Positions 19,308-34,300 of a stretch of DNA of 64,000 nucleotides are shown one piece after another. This stretch comes from Eledone cirrhosa. Lineage: Eukaryota > Mollusca > Cephalopoda > Octopoda > Eledonidae. A model generated the notes under the pieces. It was given only the letters and a program-made list of their open reading frames with translations. It was not told the origin of the DNA and ran no database searches. The number at the start of each line of letters is the position of its first letter. Within the stretch, counting starts at the first letter, position 1. The translations under genes were made by a program, and so were the position numbers. Location: contig OZ024743.1 in assembly GCA_964016885.1 (NCBI GenBank), positions 185,791,827 through 185,855,826 on the forward strand, written 5' to 3'.

Positions 19308-22300
19308 CTGAAAATAGAAATAAGATAAATCAATGGAACAACATCTGAATCACGATCAATATAGAATAATTTGGTGCCTTAAAAAAAACCAACAACTGGG
19401 TTTTGACAAAGGAAGTTCAAATGAAAGTAAAATAATGATTCTAACATTGGTAGAAGGCCAGCAATTTGGGGGGAAGGGAAAAGTCAGTTATACTGACCCC
19501 AAAAGTCAGAAGAAGGAAAGGCAAAGTTGACCTTGGTGGGATTTGAACTCAGAATATAGAAAGTTATAACTAAAAAGTGTCAAGCATTTTGTCTGATGCT
19601 CTATCGATACTGCCTATCCATCTCCCTACGTAATATAATAATAATAATTACAACTCATCAAATGTGCATGTATAGTACATAGAATAATGTACAAATGTCA
19701 GGGAAGTGAATAGTGTACGAGTCATGATATACATGTGTGCGTGTGTATGGAGGGGGAGTATTAGGTGTAGTGTTGGCGAATCTCAGGAAGCATGGAGGTT
19801 TTAAAGGATGCAGCGTCTGGACAGCTAACAACTGATGCCGGGAGTTTGTTCCATACTTCAGAAACTCTGAGCGTGAAAAAAATGTTTCAGGATCTGTCTA
19901 CAAGCTTGTTTTCAAAGCTATTCAATGTCTTTGATCTCATTATTTGGTTTGCCAGTTGGTAAATTGAAGTCATAGATTTGCCTAATTTGAATACATGCCT
20001 GCTACCCTCCCTGGATAAAACAAGAGTAAAAGTATGCATTTATGTATTCATCATCACCATCATCATTTTACATCAGTTTTTCCATGCTGAGGCTAGAAGA
20101 ATTGGGAAGACCACATCTTGATTATATGTTCCATTTTTGGCCTCATTTCTACAACTGAGTGCCCTTCTTAATGTAAACCACTTTACAGAATGTACTAAAT
20201 GTATTTTATCATGACATTATAGAGGTTGTGGTGACCTCAGCAGGGTGGAATGGCAGTAATAAAAGAGAAGGGGTGAGAGTATGATGGAAGAACATCAACC
20301 CTATCACTCTCAACAATCTACAAGAACTTACAAAGTTCATGACAATCCACTTCTTCCTGATTAAATTATTAATTATTTTTTTAATTAGGAAAGTACAATA
20401 AGTTTATAAAGTTCAAGACTAGTTATGAAAATTAATAGTATTTATCAAACAACAGAAACAAAAGCAAAGTACAATACATTACCATCACCATCACAGAACT
20501 TTCCAGTGGATTTATAGTAACGGCAACATGGTTTTTGTGTATTAGGATTAATCCAGTCAAAATAGTCATCAAGCCAGGAAGATGACGGTTTGGCAATTCG
20601 AGTGCTTTGGAAAAAATATTGATAAATAATTCAGAAAGTTTATAATAAAGAGTTCTTATATGATGAGCACCTTTCCCTGCTATCAAAATATATTGACGTT
20701 AAATTATATGTACTCCCAAGCAAGAAGACATATCTATAGCTAAGGCATTTAGCTAATAAATGGTATAGTCACCTAACTGTAAATAGCTAATGTGATGTAG
20801 GGATAATTGTTTAGCCCCAGGTCAGCCTTTAGCAAGAAGACAGACTTATGATTAAAGATACTTAACCATCCTGTGACTATCATTTCAGTTTTCAGACAAT
20901 CTTATCTAATTTGTTCTTCCTTTTTTAAGCTGCTAGGATGCGATTTGGCTGATAGTTCTAACAAGTTACACAACCACATAATAATTCCTTAGTTGATTTG
21001 ATTTTTGAGTAGTACAAATTATTGCTATAAGCAGCAGTTATTTAAAACTTAAGTGTTTTAATAAGTTGCAGTCTGTGTACAGCATCTCCCTTCTGTATGA
21101 CTTGCAGAAGAAACAATGGGTTCCACTAAGCTTAACCCTGCATATACTACACGGAAATAGCATCTTCAAATAGAACCTTTACAAACCAAGGGGTTATGGG
21201 ACTCACTATTTGAAGCTGTTTTCTTCCACCTCAACATAATTGGATGTGTATAGTATGTATGTGCAAACCTGTAACTCTTGAAGGAGTCATAGAGGTGCCG
21301 TAATGATATACATGTCTTTGGACATTTTAAACCTGATGGAGACTATCACTCTCCAGGTCTGAACACTACCAATTTCTCCCACAGAAGGGAGAAAAAGATT
21401 GAGAGAGAGACTATTGAGGTCCAGAGGTGTGTTTTCACTGCTCAGCTAAGGTGACACTAAGGTGACACTGACTAACAGACTGTTGAAGGCCAGAGGTGTA
21501 TTTTCACTGCTCAGCTAGGGTGCATTTCATTTTCATTTCAGTTTTTTTAACACATTTTTTAGTTGTTTATTTTTTTATAATCCAGACTATCTTACCCACT
21601 GGACATTGCTTAAATGCCTATATGGCCAGACCACTTCTGACTAAAAGTTACATTTAAACAAACCTGACAAATAGATACAAGACATGAACTTTGTTAACAT
21701 TTTCAACAGATGAATTCATTAAAACTTTAGTTCCATTAACGCAGACAATAATATTTAAAATATTCAAGATAATCACATTAAATTTCTAAATATTCAATTT
21801 TACTTACTAATTTTTCTGCAAAGAAGCTATAAAAACTTGTCCTTCTAAGGAATCAGAGTTGCAAGCAGTGACTGCACAAAATTTATTTTGGTTTTTTGCC
21901 AATGAATAATCAACCTTGTTTTGAACAACAAAGTAAACTGGAGGTCCTATTGAAAGGTATTCTGATAGGTTATGGAAATATTGTAGAACATATGAATCCT
22001 GAAAATTAGAAAGAGATTTTTGTTAAACATATAGACAATAAGAAAAAACAAATTTTGATAGTTTAAAAATGTAGACAAATCCTACATATTCTTTCATGTG
22101 TATGTGTACATGTGTGTTATGCACTGCGTTCCATTTACGTTTTGCAACAATAATTATATATCCCAACTCCAGTGTTACTCTTTCTCTGCCCAAACTGTCC
22201 ACAAAATATTTCATATCACAAGAAAGTAGGTTACCATCATCATCTTCATTTAACGTCTGCTTTTCCTACTAGCAAGAGTTGGACTCGGTCTTTTTATATG

Positions 22301-25300
22301 CAATGAGAAATAACTTTTTACATTTCCAGAGGTCAAAAATCTATATCCCCATCACCATCATTTAGTGTCCGTTTTCTCTGCTAGTAAAGGTTGAATGCTT
22401 TATACAAAGAATAAAATAAATAAATAATGAAATAACATTTTCCCCCATAAAGTTAATGTGCAGCTAGAGATCTATGTTAAATGTCAAATAAAATAAAGCT
22501 GTGGACAAGTGTACCACCATGCATTTTGGGAGTAAAAATCCAGCGTCCACATACTCCCTCCACAACACTAATATCAAGAAGTCTTGTGAACGAGACCTGG
22601 GCATTACGGTCAGCAATGATTTGCGTTGGATGAAGCACATCTCTAAAATTGTCAAGAAGGCCGAGGGTGTCTTAGCATCACTCAGCAAGACCTTTGTCAG
22701 CCACTCTCCGGCTATCTATTTAAAGCTGTATATAGCTATGGTGTGGCCACACTTAGAATTTGCATCACCAGTCTGGAACCCCTATCTTGCTCAGAACATT
22801 GACCGCCTGGAAACTGTTCAGAGACGTGCAGCCAAGCGAATACCCTCCATCAGGCATCTACCATACTCTGAACACCTTGCTTCCCTGGGCATGGATACAT
22901 TGAAGCTCTGATGTCTGGCAACTGACTTGGTAAACACCCACAAAATTACTAACCATCTTGCCAACAACAACCCTGAGTACCTTTTTGATTTCCATGTGTC
23001 TAACACACATGGGCATGCCAACAAAGTCAGAAAACAGCACAGCTCCCATGACTTTCGGAAACATTTTTTCACACTCAGAGTTGCTGAAGCATGGAACAAA
23101 CTACCTGCATCAGTTATTAGCTGTTGAAACACTGCATCCTTTAAAACCTCCATGCTTCCTGAGATTCACCAACACTACACCTAATATTCCTCCTCCATAC
23201 ACACGCACACATGTATATCATGACTCATACACTATTCACTTCTGACATTTGTATATTATTCTATCTGTCCTTGAGCACGGAGGAAACAATAATAAATTCT
23301 ATCTTTCACCCAATGTCAAATATTTTAGGAACAGTGGGGTAGACAATTTCTATCTTTGACCCAAGGTAAAATATTTTAGAGAAAATGAGTGTAGATGATT
23401 TAATCAACTTTAAAATTTAATTGATATTTATTTTATCCACCCTAGAAAGATGAAAGGTAAAGTCAACTCTAATAGGATTTTGACTTACTAACAAATACTT
23501 TTAACATTTTTGCCACTCTTAATAATTGTTTCTACTTTTGGCACAAGGTCAGCAATTTGAAGGGAAGGAGAAAGTCGATTCAATCAATCTCAGTGCATTA
23601 CTGGTACTTTATTTTATCGAACACAAGGATGAAAGGCAAAGATAAACTCAGTGGGACTTGAACTCAGAATGTAAAAGGCTTTAATTATATGTCACAAAGC
23701 ATTTTGTCTGGCACTCTAGCAATTCTGCCAAAGAAACATTTCTAATATTGGGATAAGGGCAAAAATTTAATGGTGGGCTTAGTTGATTAAATTGGTCCCC
23801 GAACTTGACAGGTACTATCTTTTATCAACCCTGAAAATATGAAATGCAAAGTTGACTTTGGTGGGATTTGAAATGAAAATGAAGGTGCCAGAACATATAC
23901 TGCAAACATTTTGCCTGATGCTGTAATGATTCCACCACACAGCAAGACAAAAGACAATGTAATGTAATAAAAAATAAACTAGGACACTTTACCTTTGGCA
24001 TTGACAAACTTTGGTCTAAACCAATATCTACACGCATCATCATGGCACCAGAAATGCAAAACCAGAGGGAAAACACAACAACCTGCAGTAAGATATACAA
24101 GAAGCTTATTGCAGACTATATTTTATAACTAACTTAATATAATTATAATATTTTTATATAAAAACATTAAGTTTAAGGTAACAAAACATTCTACTGAACC
24201 ATTATGATTTAATAATTATAATTATAAACACACTTGTTTTTAAGAACAACCTTATTTATTTAATCAATTTAAACGTCCGTATAGAGTTAGTAAGCTATGA
24301 CAGACTAGGGGAAATATCTAGTACTTCTTACAGTTGAGAAACAAAAAACAAGATATACAGAAATAAGTGAATATAAACCCAACTTCTCCTTCAACTCATC
24401 CAAGCTTTGCCTTTCTCTCACATTTACATTGCACATCCAACGGAGCATGGTTGCTTCATTTCTCTCCAGTCACAGCCCATGTTTCACTATTATGCAGCAT
24501 CGCACTTCACACACAGGCATCATATAGTTGTCCTTTTGTACGTAGGGAGAAACCTTTTGTGGTCAACAGTGGAAGTAGCTCTTTGAACTTTTTCCATCCT
24601 ATCCTTATTCTAGTTATTATGCTCTCAGAGCACCCTTCTCCGTTGCTAATTATGTTGTTCAGATAGCAGAATCTATCAACTACTTCTATGGGTCCTTCTT
24701 CTGACTGGAATAGGCTTACATTACTGGTTATCTTCCCCTCAGTTACCCCTGTGTGTCTTCTACAAACAGTCTTCCCTTCCTGTTAGCCTACTCATTATCC
24801 CCCTACATCTCTTGTGTACCCAAAATTTACATTGTGTACATCATATGGAGTTTATGTCTACTCCCTTTCTACATATTAAGCAGGGCCACTTTTCTGGCGG
24901 AATCAGGGTCCTATCTTCTCTCCTACTCACTAGCACTTTAGCTTTGGATAAGTTTACTCTCAAACCTTTTGATTCAAAATTCTGTTTCCAGAGTTGGAAC
25001 TTATTTTATAGATCTTTAATGGATTCGGCTATAAGGACCAGATCATAGAGAAGTTCCTATGGGCAGCCAGTCTTAAACTCCTGTTATAGTCTGGAGGACT
25101 AGTAAGTGTATAAATAGTTGTAGACAGGAAATTCCATACTGCTGTCCATGGCATTAAATACATGAAAACACATGATGCAGTCTCATTGTCAAGGCCTGAT
25201 CCAGGGTGGGGAAACTGATCTGTTTGAACCCCACAAGTGGATGTCCATCAACATAGTGTTAGTAAATTAATAAATTCTGACTGATGATTACAAGGTACAT

Positions 25301-28300
25301 GTGTCTATGGATTACACATACTCTCATTCAATGAGTAAGTAGTTCCATCATATATATATATATGAACATTTATTTTATGGTTTAATTAGAGGAAGAATGG
25401 CAGCAGCCCTGACCTTTTTGTAGAGGCTCTATGACTGGTGGAGGAAAAGGAAGATCATGTTAGCCTCAGACAGGTGGCCTGGTCTGAATGCATGAAACAG
25501 ACTGAATTCCACTAAAGATATCTAAGGATCAAGTGGTGGTATTAAATACCACTATGTGTACCCAAGGGCCAGGTAGTGGTATTAAACTGGGTAATGTGTA
25601 CCCAAAGGTCAGGTAGTGGTATTAAACTGAGCAATGTATACCCAAAGGCCAGGTAGTGGTATTAAACTGGGCAATGTGTACCCAAGGCTCAAGTGGTGGT
25701 ATTAAACTGGGCAATGTGTACCCAAGGGTCAAGTGATGGTATTAAACTGGGCAATGTATACCCAAGAATCAAGTGGTGGTATTAAACTGGGCAATGTGTA
25801 CCCAAAGGTCAGGTAGTTGTATTAAACTGAGCAATATATACCCAAAGGCCAGGTAGTGGTATTAAACTGGGCAATGTGTACCCAAAGGCCAAGTAGTGGT
25901 ATTAAACTGAGCAATGTATACCCAAGGATCAAGTGGTGGTATTAAACTGGGCAATGTATACCCAAAGGCCAGGTAGTGGTATTAAACTGGGCAAGGTGTA
26001 CCCAAGGGTGAAGTGGTGGTATTAAACTGGGCAATGTGTACCCAAAGGCCAGGTAGTGGTATTAAACTGGGCAATGTATACCCAAAGGCCAGGTAGTGAT
26101 ATTAAACTGGGCAATGTGTACCCAAGGGCCAGGTGGTGGTATTAAACTGGGCAATGTGTAGACAAACATGTTCTCTATTAGAATCTAATTCAAAACACTT
26201 TCTTCCTACTGAATTTGTTTATATTTTATATAAGTTTTCATAAAATATCTTATTAAAAAAAAAAGACTGAATACAGATTTTTACAAACAATTAAGGTACC
26301 CAACAACTTAAAAACTGAATACAGACTTTAACAAACATATAAGGTACCTAACAACTTAAAAACTGAATACAGACTTTAACAAACATATAAGGTACCCAAC
26401 AACTTAAAACTGAATATAGACCTTAAACATTTAAGACCCACAACAACTTCAAATGAATACTCACAATGATTGGTCGAACATAGTTTTTCATTATAAATCT
26501 AGCATAGTAGTTCTTTATTAAAGAGTATAAACATTCTTCATGGCTGATAATAGTCTTCATCTTCAGCTTTATACAACACAATATATCAAATCTGTTACTC
26601 TGAAAAGAAAATTAAGGTTAAGTTCCTGTTATCATTTTATTTGTCTTTTGTTCATCTTTTCACGTCCACACTTCCATGCTTGCATGGGTTGGACATATAC
26701 ATAATCACTGTGAATGTTATTTGATATATGAATATTGTGCTTTCCTTAATTTTTGACAGTCTTCCTGGCCGGATCCTCTTCCTATCCCCAACCACTTTAC
26801 AGTACAAACTGTATATTTTTAGATATCAAAAAATTTTTTTGTTAGATGCATCTTTAGCAATGTCAACATTTTAGTAAATATTTCCCAATATAATGTGCTG
26901 TAATCAATAGATTTGTTACAACACCAGTGGCAGTTTTGTCTTTATGTAGTGATGCAAAGAGAAATACACTTCTCCGAAACAGCTCTAGGCTTTCAATTGA
27001 AAACTGCAAGCTAATAAGATTCTTATCATCACTTATTATTTATCATCTATTTTCCCTGCTGGTAAGTGTTGACTTATTTTATGTTGATATACATATATAT
27101 CATCATTATGATCATCACTTTTTAACCTAATTTTTCATGCTTGGATGGGTTGTTATGTAAGGGGCTAGACCAGTCAAATCAATAGGTCTTGCTCATAAAA
27201 CATCCATTTTCCTACTAGCAAGCGATTTTATTTTTTTAATGTTTTTATATATATGTAAAATCATCATCATCATCATCATCAGTTTAACATCTATTTTTCA
27301 TGCTTGCATGGGTTAAACAAATTGTTATATACTGAGGCTAGATTAGTCAGATGACCAAGCCATGCTTGTATGCTCTGTCTTTGGCTTAGTTTTCTATGGC
27401 TGAATGCTGTTCCTAAGGCCTACCACTTTACAGTGAAAAATGGGTGCTTTTATAGTGACACCAGCACTGTAGAGGCATTGATGGGGGAGACTTATTTATA
27501 TGTTGAAATAAGGTTGATATATTTTTGACTATGAGGACTCTACTGTGAAGAGTTAAATGCTTTTGATTGGTTATAACATGGCCCTAATAGCAATATGATG
27601 ATGATATATATATAGGCCAGCTCTGTACTGTTTTAACCAATCATGACCCTAAAACATCACAAATAACCTTCATATAATCAAGAAAAGCATGTTTTTTTCA
27701 TTACTTGGTGATATAATAGTTCTAGGAAAAGTAAAATCGTTATATTCTAAAATGGCTAAAAGGAACTTAACAGCAAAAGGTGAATGCAATGGAATTGGAA
27801 TAAGCTGGGAGTAGTCCCTTGGGTGTACCATAACTTATGAGAAAGAGTAAGTGTGAATGAATTAAGATGGTAGATGGCCAGAAAATGGTATATATGTACA
27901 TGGAAAGCAAAAGAATGATACATGCTCGGTGACTAAGTTGTTGGGTCACAACCGTCCCTTAGCAAGCAACATGCATCTTGTCCCTCCCCCACCACATTCT
28001 CATCTTTTCCATTCCTATCAGTCTTCCCAGCTTGGTTGAGAATGACAAGCATTCTTGTGTCTATAAGTGGTAGTGCTAATGTCATGGTAAAATGCACCCA
28101 ACCCTCTCTGTAAAGTGTTGCAATAAAAATCACCCAGTCCACCCAATTAGGTGGTAATGGTGGTGTCATGATAAAACACACCAGGTACATGCTGTAAAAT
28201 GGTTGGTGTTAGGAAGGGCACCCAGCCATAGAAACTATATTAGAATGGAACATATGAGCAAGACACAGTCATCTGAAATGTCTGACCTCAGTATGTGAAT

Positions 28301-31300
28301 CTGTCTAACCAATGTAAACATGTAAAATAAATGTTGAACAATGATGATGATAAATGCCAGTCTTCACATTTCAGATGACACAAGAATGTATCTTAGTTTT
28401 TAGAATAGGTACACTGTATTCCTGTGTACCATATGAGAGTTTGTGTCAGAAAGAGCATATGGCTGTAAAACATTGTCTTAAAACATTCCATCCAGCCCCT
28501 GCCAACATAGAAAAGTAGACATGATGATGATGACGACAGATGCTGCATTGCAAAATGATCTAGTACATATTAAAATTGTAATTATGATAATGATAATGTT
28601 TGTAACAAAACACAAAAAAATTACACCACCCAACTTGTAATTTTCTTTTTCTTAATGTTATATTTAGTTTAGATAGTGTGGATTTGTAAATTTAGATATC
28701 TGTAAAACATCTGAGTTCATGTCCTACCATTTCTGAAACAGACAGACTGGGACAGTGAAACTGGCTCAGGGCACCTTGATCCAGAACACTATAATACCTG
28801 CACCTAAGCACAAACACTGCATCACAAACACACACACACAAAATCTAACTCGCATTTGTTATAACCGTCTTCATTAAAATTAGTTTTTAATATTTTTCAT
28901 AAATATCCTACAGAATTCTAATTTACATTTGCTAAACACTAATTTAGGTTTGTATCTACTTCTTAAGTATATAGTTGTTTCATTGTATTATTGATTGCTT
29001 TGTTTTTGTAAAACTTACCTTTTGTCGTCGTGCATCCAATGCCATTAAACTTATAAAGCAGGTAATTTGTAGAAGAAAATCACAGAAAACAGCCATTCCA
29101 GCATAAAGGGAAAACATTCGGACAGCTGGCATTGTAGTCAAAGCACCTAAATTAAACAAACAAAAATATATGATGAAACTACATTCCATAAATCATTTTA
29201 GAAAAATACCTCCACACACACACTGTACATTCCATATATCATTTTAAAAAAATACCTCCACACAAACACTGTACATTCCATATATCATTTTAGAAAAATA
29301 CCTACACACAAACACACACACTAAAACATACATGCAGATTTTTCTCATATTTTAGAAAGATGCCCATAACATTTGCAAGCCATATAAGATTAATGAGATT
29401 GACTTGGTTGATTATTGATATTCAGCTTAAAGTATTTTGAGGTTAATGACAGTAAGGAAATCTATCTAAATATCAATGCCGACTGCCAGGCTACCTGCCT
29501 GTCTTTATATGTCCCTTCCAAAGCACTCTATCCACCATTAGTATTTTGAGTTCTCCTACACTATCTTTCAGAAAGTTATCAGTGTAATTTTTTTCCTTCC
29601 ATCCCTGTTTGTGTGTCTATTAGATGGTTACCACAGAACAAAATCACTTGCTATCTCCTCATGGTGATGAACACAGTGATCTGCAAGTTTCATTCTCCTC
29701 TGCCTTATTTTTTCTGTTACAGGTAGAAACTGCTGATACCTATGAAAAGTTTGGTGATGAAAAGCATTTAAATGAGTGGCAATTTCTAGACAGTTTGGAA
29801 AAAGTGTTTAGTGGAGTAGGATATGAAGGCTGAGATATAGTAGGGACAACAAAAGAAGAAGCTGGTCATTTATGTTTGGGGCAAGATAATGCATATGACA
29901 GAGAAGCAGAAATAGAGAAAAAGAGGGGACATCACAACAATGGGCTAGAGGATATAATGAAGGCTTAATTGTATTTGGATGTAATCTAGGATATTTCTCC
30001 ATGTGTTTAGCAACTGTTCTAAATATCTTATAAGTACACTAGTCAGAGCTGAAGCATTTTTGGAGGGACTTGAAAAAAATATAGGAGTTTAGACACCATT
30101 TTGACTCTTATAGACATGAAGTCATCATGGGAGTTGGAGTTTAAAGTTTTAGTTGTGTGTTTTTCATGAATAATGAGAGGGCTTTGCTCAATGACACTAA
30201 GCAGTCATATTTCTATTGAAAGTATCAAGGAGATGATTCCAAATAATAGATGTTTATACAGTTAATCATCTCAAATTGATCAAATGAAAAATAAAGGTGT
30301 ATGAATGGTTGTGTTGTAGGGAAAAACCCTGAACACCCCCGCATAACTAAAACTGGACTAGACAAAATGTCTATAAATAATAACTGAAATGAACTGTCAG
30401 AAGACTGTGTATACGGAGTCTCATTGTAGTGATCTCATTGGTAGTTCAAAATTACGCCTGATGAATACTTTGGTTTTACCTTCGTTTGTACAGATATACT
30501 AACAAGTGTAACAACCCATTAAAACAGAACGATTTGTATTAGCAACAAGTGAATATTCTAGAAAGATGTAATAACATTTATCTAGAGAAATTAGCTTAGC
30601 ATAGTCAATTGATCACTCTAAGCTCTACCTAAGAGACCATTTTAACTTATTATTGCAAGTTAATGGCACACTCATCAATGTTTCAGTATGCTCACTGATT
30701 AAATGAAGATTTAAACCACATATTGACAATTAAATTGACTGGGTTATTTGAGAGTTAAATTAGCTGCCCAACAACCTGAAAACTTAGTCACCTAAGGGAT
30801 TCAAATATTTGACAAAAAAAAAAATCTTTTTTTGTGATCATTTTTAATTATACCTTTAAGTTACAACAATTAACATTACTTAATTACACTTACCTAATAA
30901 GAAAGCTACTGATTCAGAAAGGCTTGTAAGTAGCATGCTAGGTCCAATTTTGCCAACAATTCTTCCAATTTTGGATTCCAATTCTTCTTCTGGTTCACCC
31001 ACATCACGCTAAAAAGATAAACAAACATAGTTAGTTACACAGAGTGACTTATGACAAGATCCCTGATCGTGATAGGCTCCGGTGTTGTGGAGAACCTTGT
31101 TGATAAGAGCACAACAGGAAGTCAGCAATGGAGGAAGTGCTGGCAATGCAATGAAACTGGAGTGAAGACCAAGGCCACATTATCTGACAGGTAAAGTGGA
31201 TTTCTACCATCCAATGGTAGGGAAGGGACTACTGAGTGGAGAATGTGACAAATAATCTCTACAGACTTGCCCATAGTTGCATCATCCAGGTATCATGCAT

Positions 31301-34300
31301 TGAATGGTGCCATGTACCGAATGATGTAAGCAAGGGAGTTTCAATTAATTGAAACTTCCCTCAGAGAAACTATATTCTTCAGATAATTGCTAACAATTAC
31401 CACCAGGCTTTTATTTTCTTTCTCCAACCAAAAGGACAGTTTCAATTAATTGAGATTTTTCCTCCATGCATAATTATGTACATCAGCTCATAATATACAT
31501 ATATATATAGATTCGACATATATTTATTATCCATATTTCATCTTTGAACTTGAGCTTGAGATCATGTGAGGGATATCAAAATTCACTTTGTACAAAATAT
31601 CTTTGTCCACTCATTCCAAAAAGCATCATGGAGGCAAAGTCCTCAGACACGCCTTTTAGAGAGTCCTATCAGAAAAAAAAACCATCTCCAATTTATCTGG
31701 CTAGATTCTGAAGCAGCTCAATTGGGCTTATGGATATTATCCAAACCATTGTGCTTGTGGTTTACCTCTGGGTCTCCAGCAAGTGGCTTTGCCAGTAAAA
31801 TCTGTTATTTCATTATTTCCTTAGACACTCTGACATGTCTATAATATTGGAGCCATGATCTCTCAATGTGGAGTAATAGTAGCTTTATCTGGAGTGACTC
31901 TCTGAGCTATACACTGTATTGAAACCCTTTGGAGAAACCCTCATTTCGGCCACTTGTTTTCATGATCATTATTCAAAACTCATGACTGTAAGTAAGTGTG
32001 GCCATAAATACCGAATTGAAGATAACAAGTTTGGTTTTTACATCTACCTCCCTTCTCTTGATTGAGTGTTGATGCATTATTTGCACCAGCTCCAGCAATT
32101 CTTGCATTTAATTAAGCCTCTAACCTGTCATCACTTGTGATCTAACCTGAAAGTTCCTCTTTAGTTAAAGAAAGTATAATCTCCAGCTTTTCTTTGTTAA
32201 TTGCTAACTATTACCTCTAGGTTTTTATTTTCTTTCTCAAGTTATGAGGAAATTCTGACCTCAGTATTTTAGATTGTACAAATAATAAGACATCTATAGA
32301 TAGGCCTTTGGGGGAAATTTTATCATTCCCAGATTAGAAAAGTGGACATTAAGTTGATAATAGTCTTAGTTAAAAATCACAATGAAGTATTGTACTTCGT
32401 TTAGATGTCTTTTATTTAGCCAAGAGGTGTGTTACATTTAACCTGCCAGAGATACAGTGGCAATATTCAAAAGACACGATGATTAAGATATAACGAGTGA
32501 CTTACCTGCAATGCTTGTACAAGAATGAAGATATTATCAACTCCAACAGCCAGTACTAAAAATGGTACAACTTCGATAATGATAAGTGTAGCTGGCTGTC
32601 CAATGTAGCTGAAGATTCCAAGTGACATCATCACAGACATAACTACAATGATAACTCCACCCAGACCTAGGGTAATTTTAGAATCAATCTGAAAATATAG
32701 GAAAAAAAAAAATCATCATCAGCTGCAACAACAATACCACCACCATCACCAATATTTAATTTCTCTTTCCGATGCTTGCATGGGTTAGATATGTTTTGGG
32801 CTCGATTTCAATGGTTGGATGCCTTTTCTAATGCCAACTACTTTACAGCATATACTGGGACCATTTTATCATGACTCTGGTACTAACACTGTACAAGTCT
32901 GGGTGCTTTTTGTTGTAGCACACAGTACAACAATCTTACAGAGCGGACTGGGTGCCTTTTATCATGGCACCAGTATGACTACCTTATAGTGTGGACTGGG
33001 TACTTTTTATTGTAGCACCAGCACTACCACCTTACAGGGTGGATTGAGTACTTTTTGTTATGGCACCAGCACTACCACTTTACAGGGTGGACTGGGTACT
33101 TTTTATAATGGTGGCAACACTACCATTTTACAGAGTAGGTTGGATGCATTGATTATAGAAAAAATAAGAAAACTTTATCAGTAAACAAGTACCGCTGAGC
33201 TATCTTCTCTCAGACACACCAAAATGAGCTATTGATATGAAAATAAAATATATAAATAATAAACAACTCACCATGATGGTCGAAAAGCTGCGGAACTGTC
33301 CAAGAGCCAAGGAGATGTATACAAACATGATCAGGTAACTGATCACAATTGTGCTAACATCAGATTTACTTTCACGTTCCAGTTCATCTTGAATGGAACG
33401 CTGGAAAAAAATAAATGGAGAAATAGCAAGATATTAGTTTCAGTTATAAAACAACTTTATTAAATATTTTATATAGCATTTTGTGAACAATATTAGCTTC
33501 CAACAGCTCAATTACCAATTCACTGCATTTAAGATGGCACCTAACAAAGGACAATCTCTTGAACCCTATCAGAATAGATGCTACATAGTATTGTGGTTGG
33601 GATGCACCATTTTAGTGCTTCTTTTTTGCTGATATTTACGTTTTTCATCAATATACAAAAGATATATATAAATAGCAAAAAATATATATAAATACACACA
33701 TACAACGATCTTTCATGCAAATTTTGTCAACCAAATTCCTTTCTACTATTGAGCTATCTTTTCCTCTCAGACACACCAAAACATACTGCTGAGCTATCTT
33801 CTCCTCTCAGACATACCAACACATACTGCTGAGCTATATTCTCCTCTCCGACACACCAAAACATACGGCTGAGCTATCTTCTCCTCTCAGACATACCAAC
33901 ACATATTGCTGAGCTATCTTCTCCTCTCAGACATACCAACACATATTGCTGAGCTATCTTCTCCTCTCAGACACACCAAAACATACTGCTGAGCTATCTT
34001 CTCCTCTCAGACATACCAACACATACTGCTGAGCTATCTTCTCCTCTCAGACACACCAACACATACTGCTGAGCTATCTTCTCCTCTCAGACACACCAAC
34101 ACATACTGCTGAGCTATCTTCTCTCAGACACACCAACACATACTGCTGAGCTATCTCCTTTCAGACACACCAACACATAGTGCTGAGCAATCTTCTCCTC
34201 TCAGACACACCAACACATACTGCTGAGCTATCTTCTCCTCTCAGACACACCAACACATACTGCTGAGCTATCGTCTCCTCTCAGACATACCAACACATAC

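Noticed and set aside
29624..30002. Small open frames on both strands in the NPC1 I/J intron
   Set aside because: No motif, no splice support and AT-rich composition like the surrounding intron.
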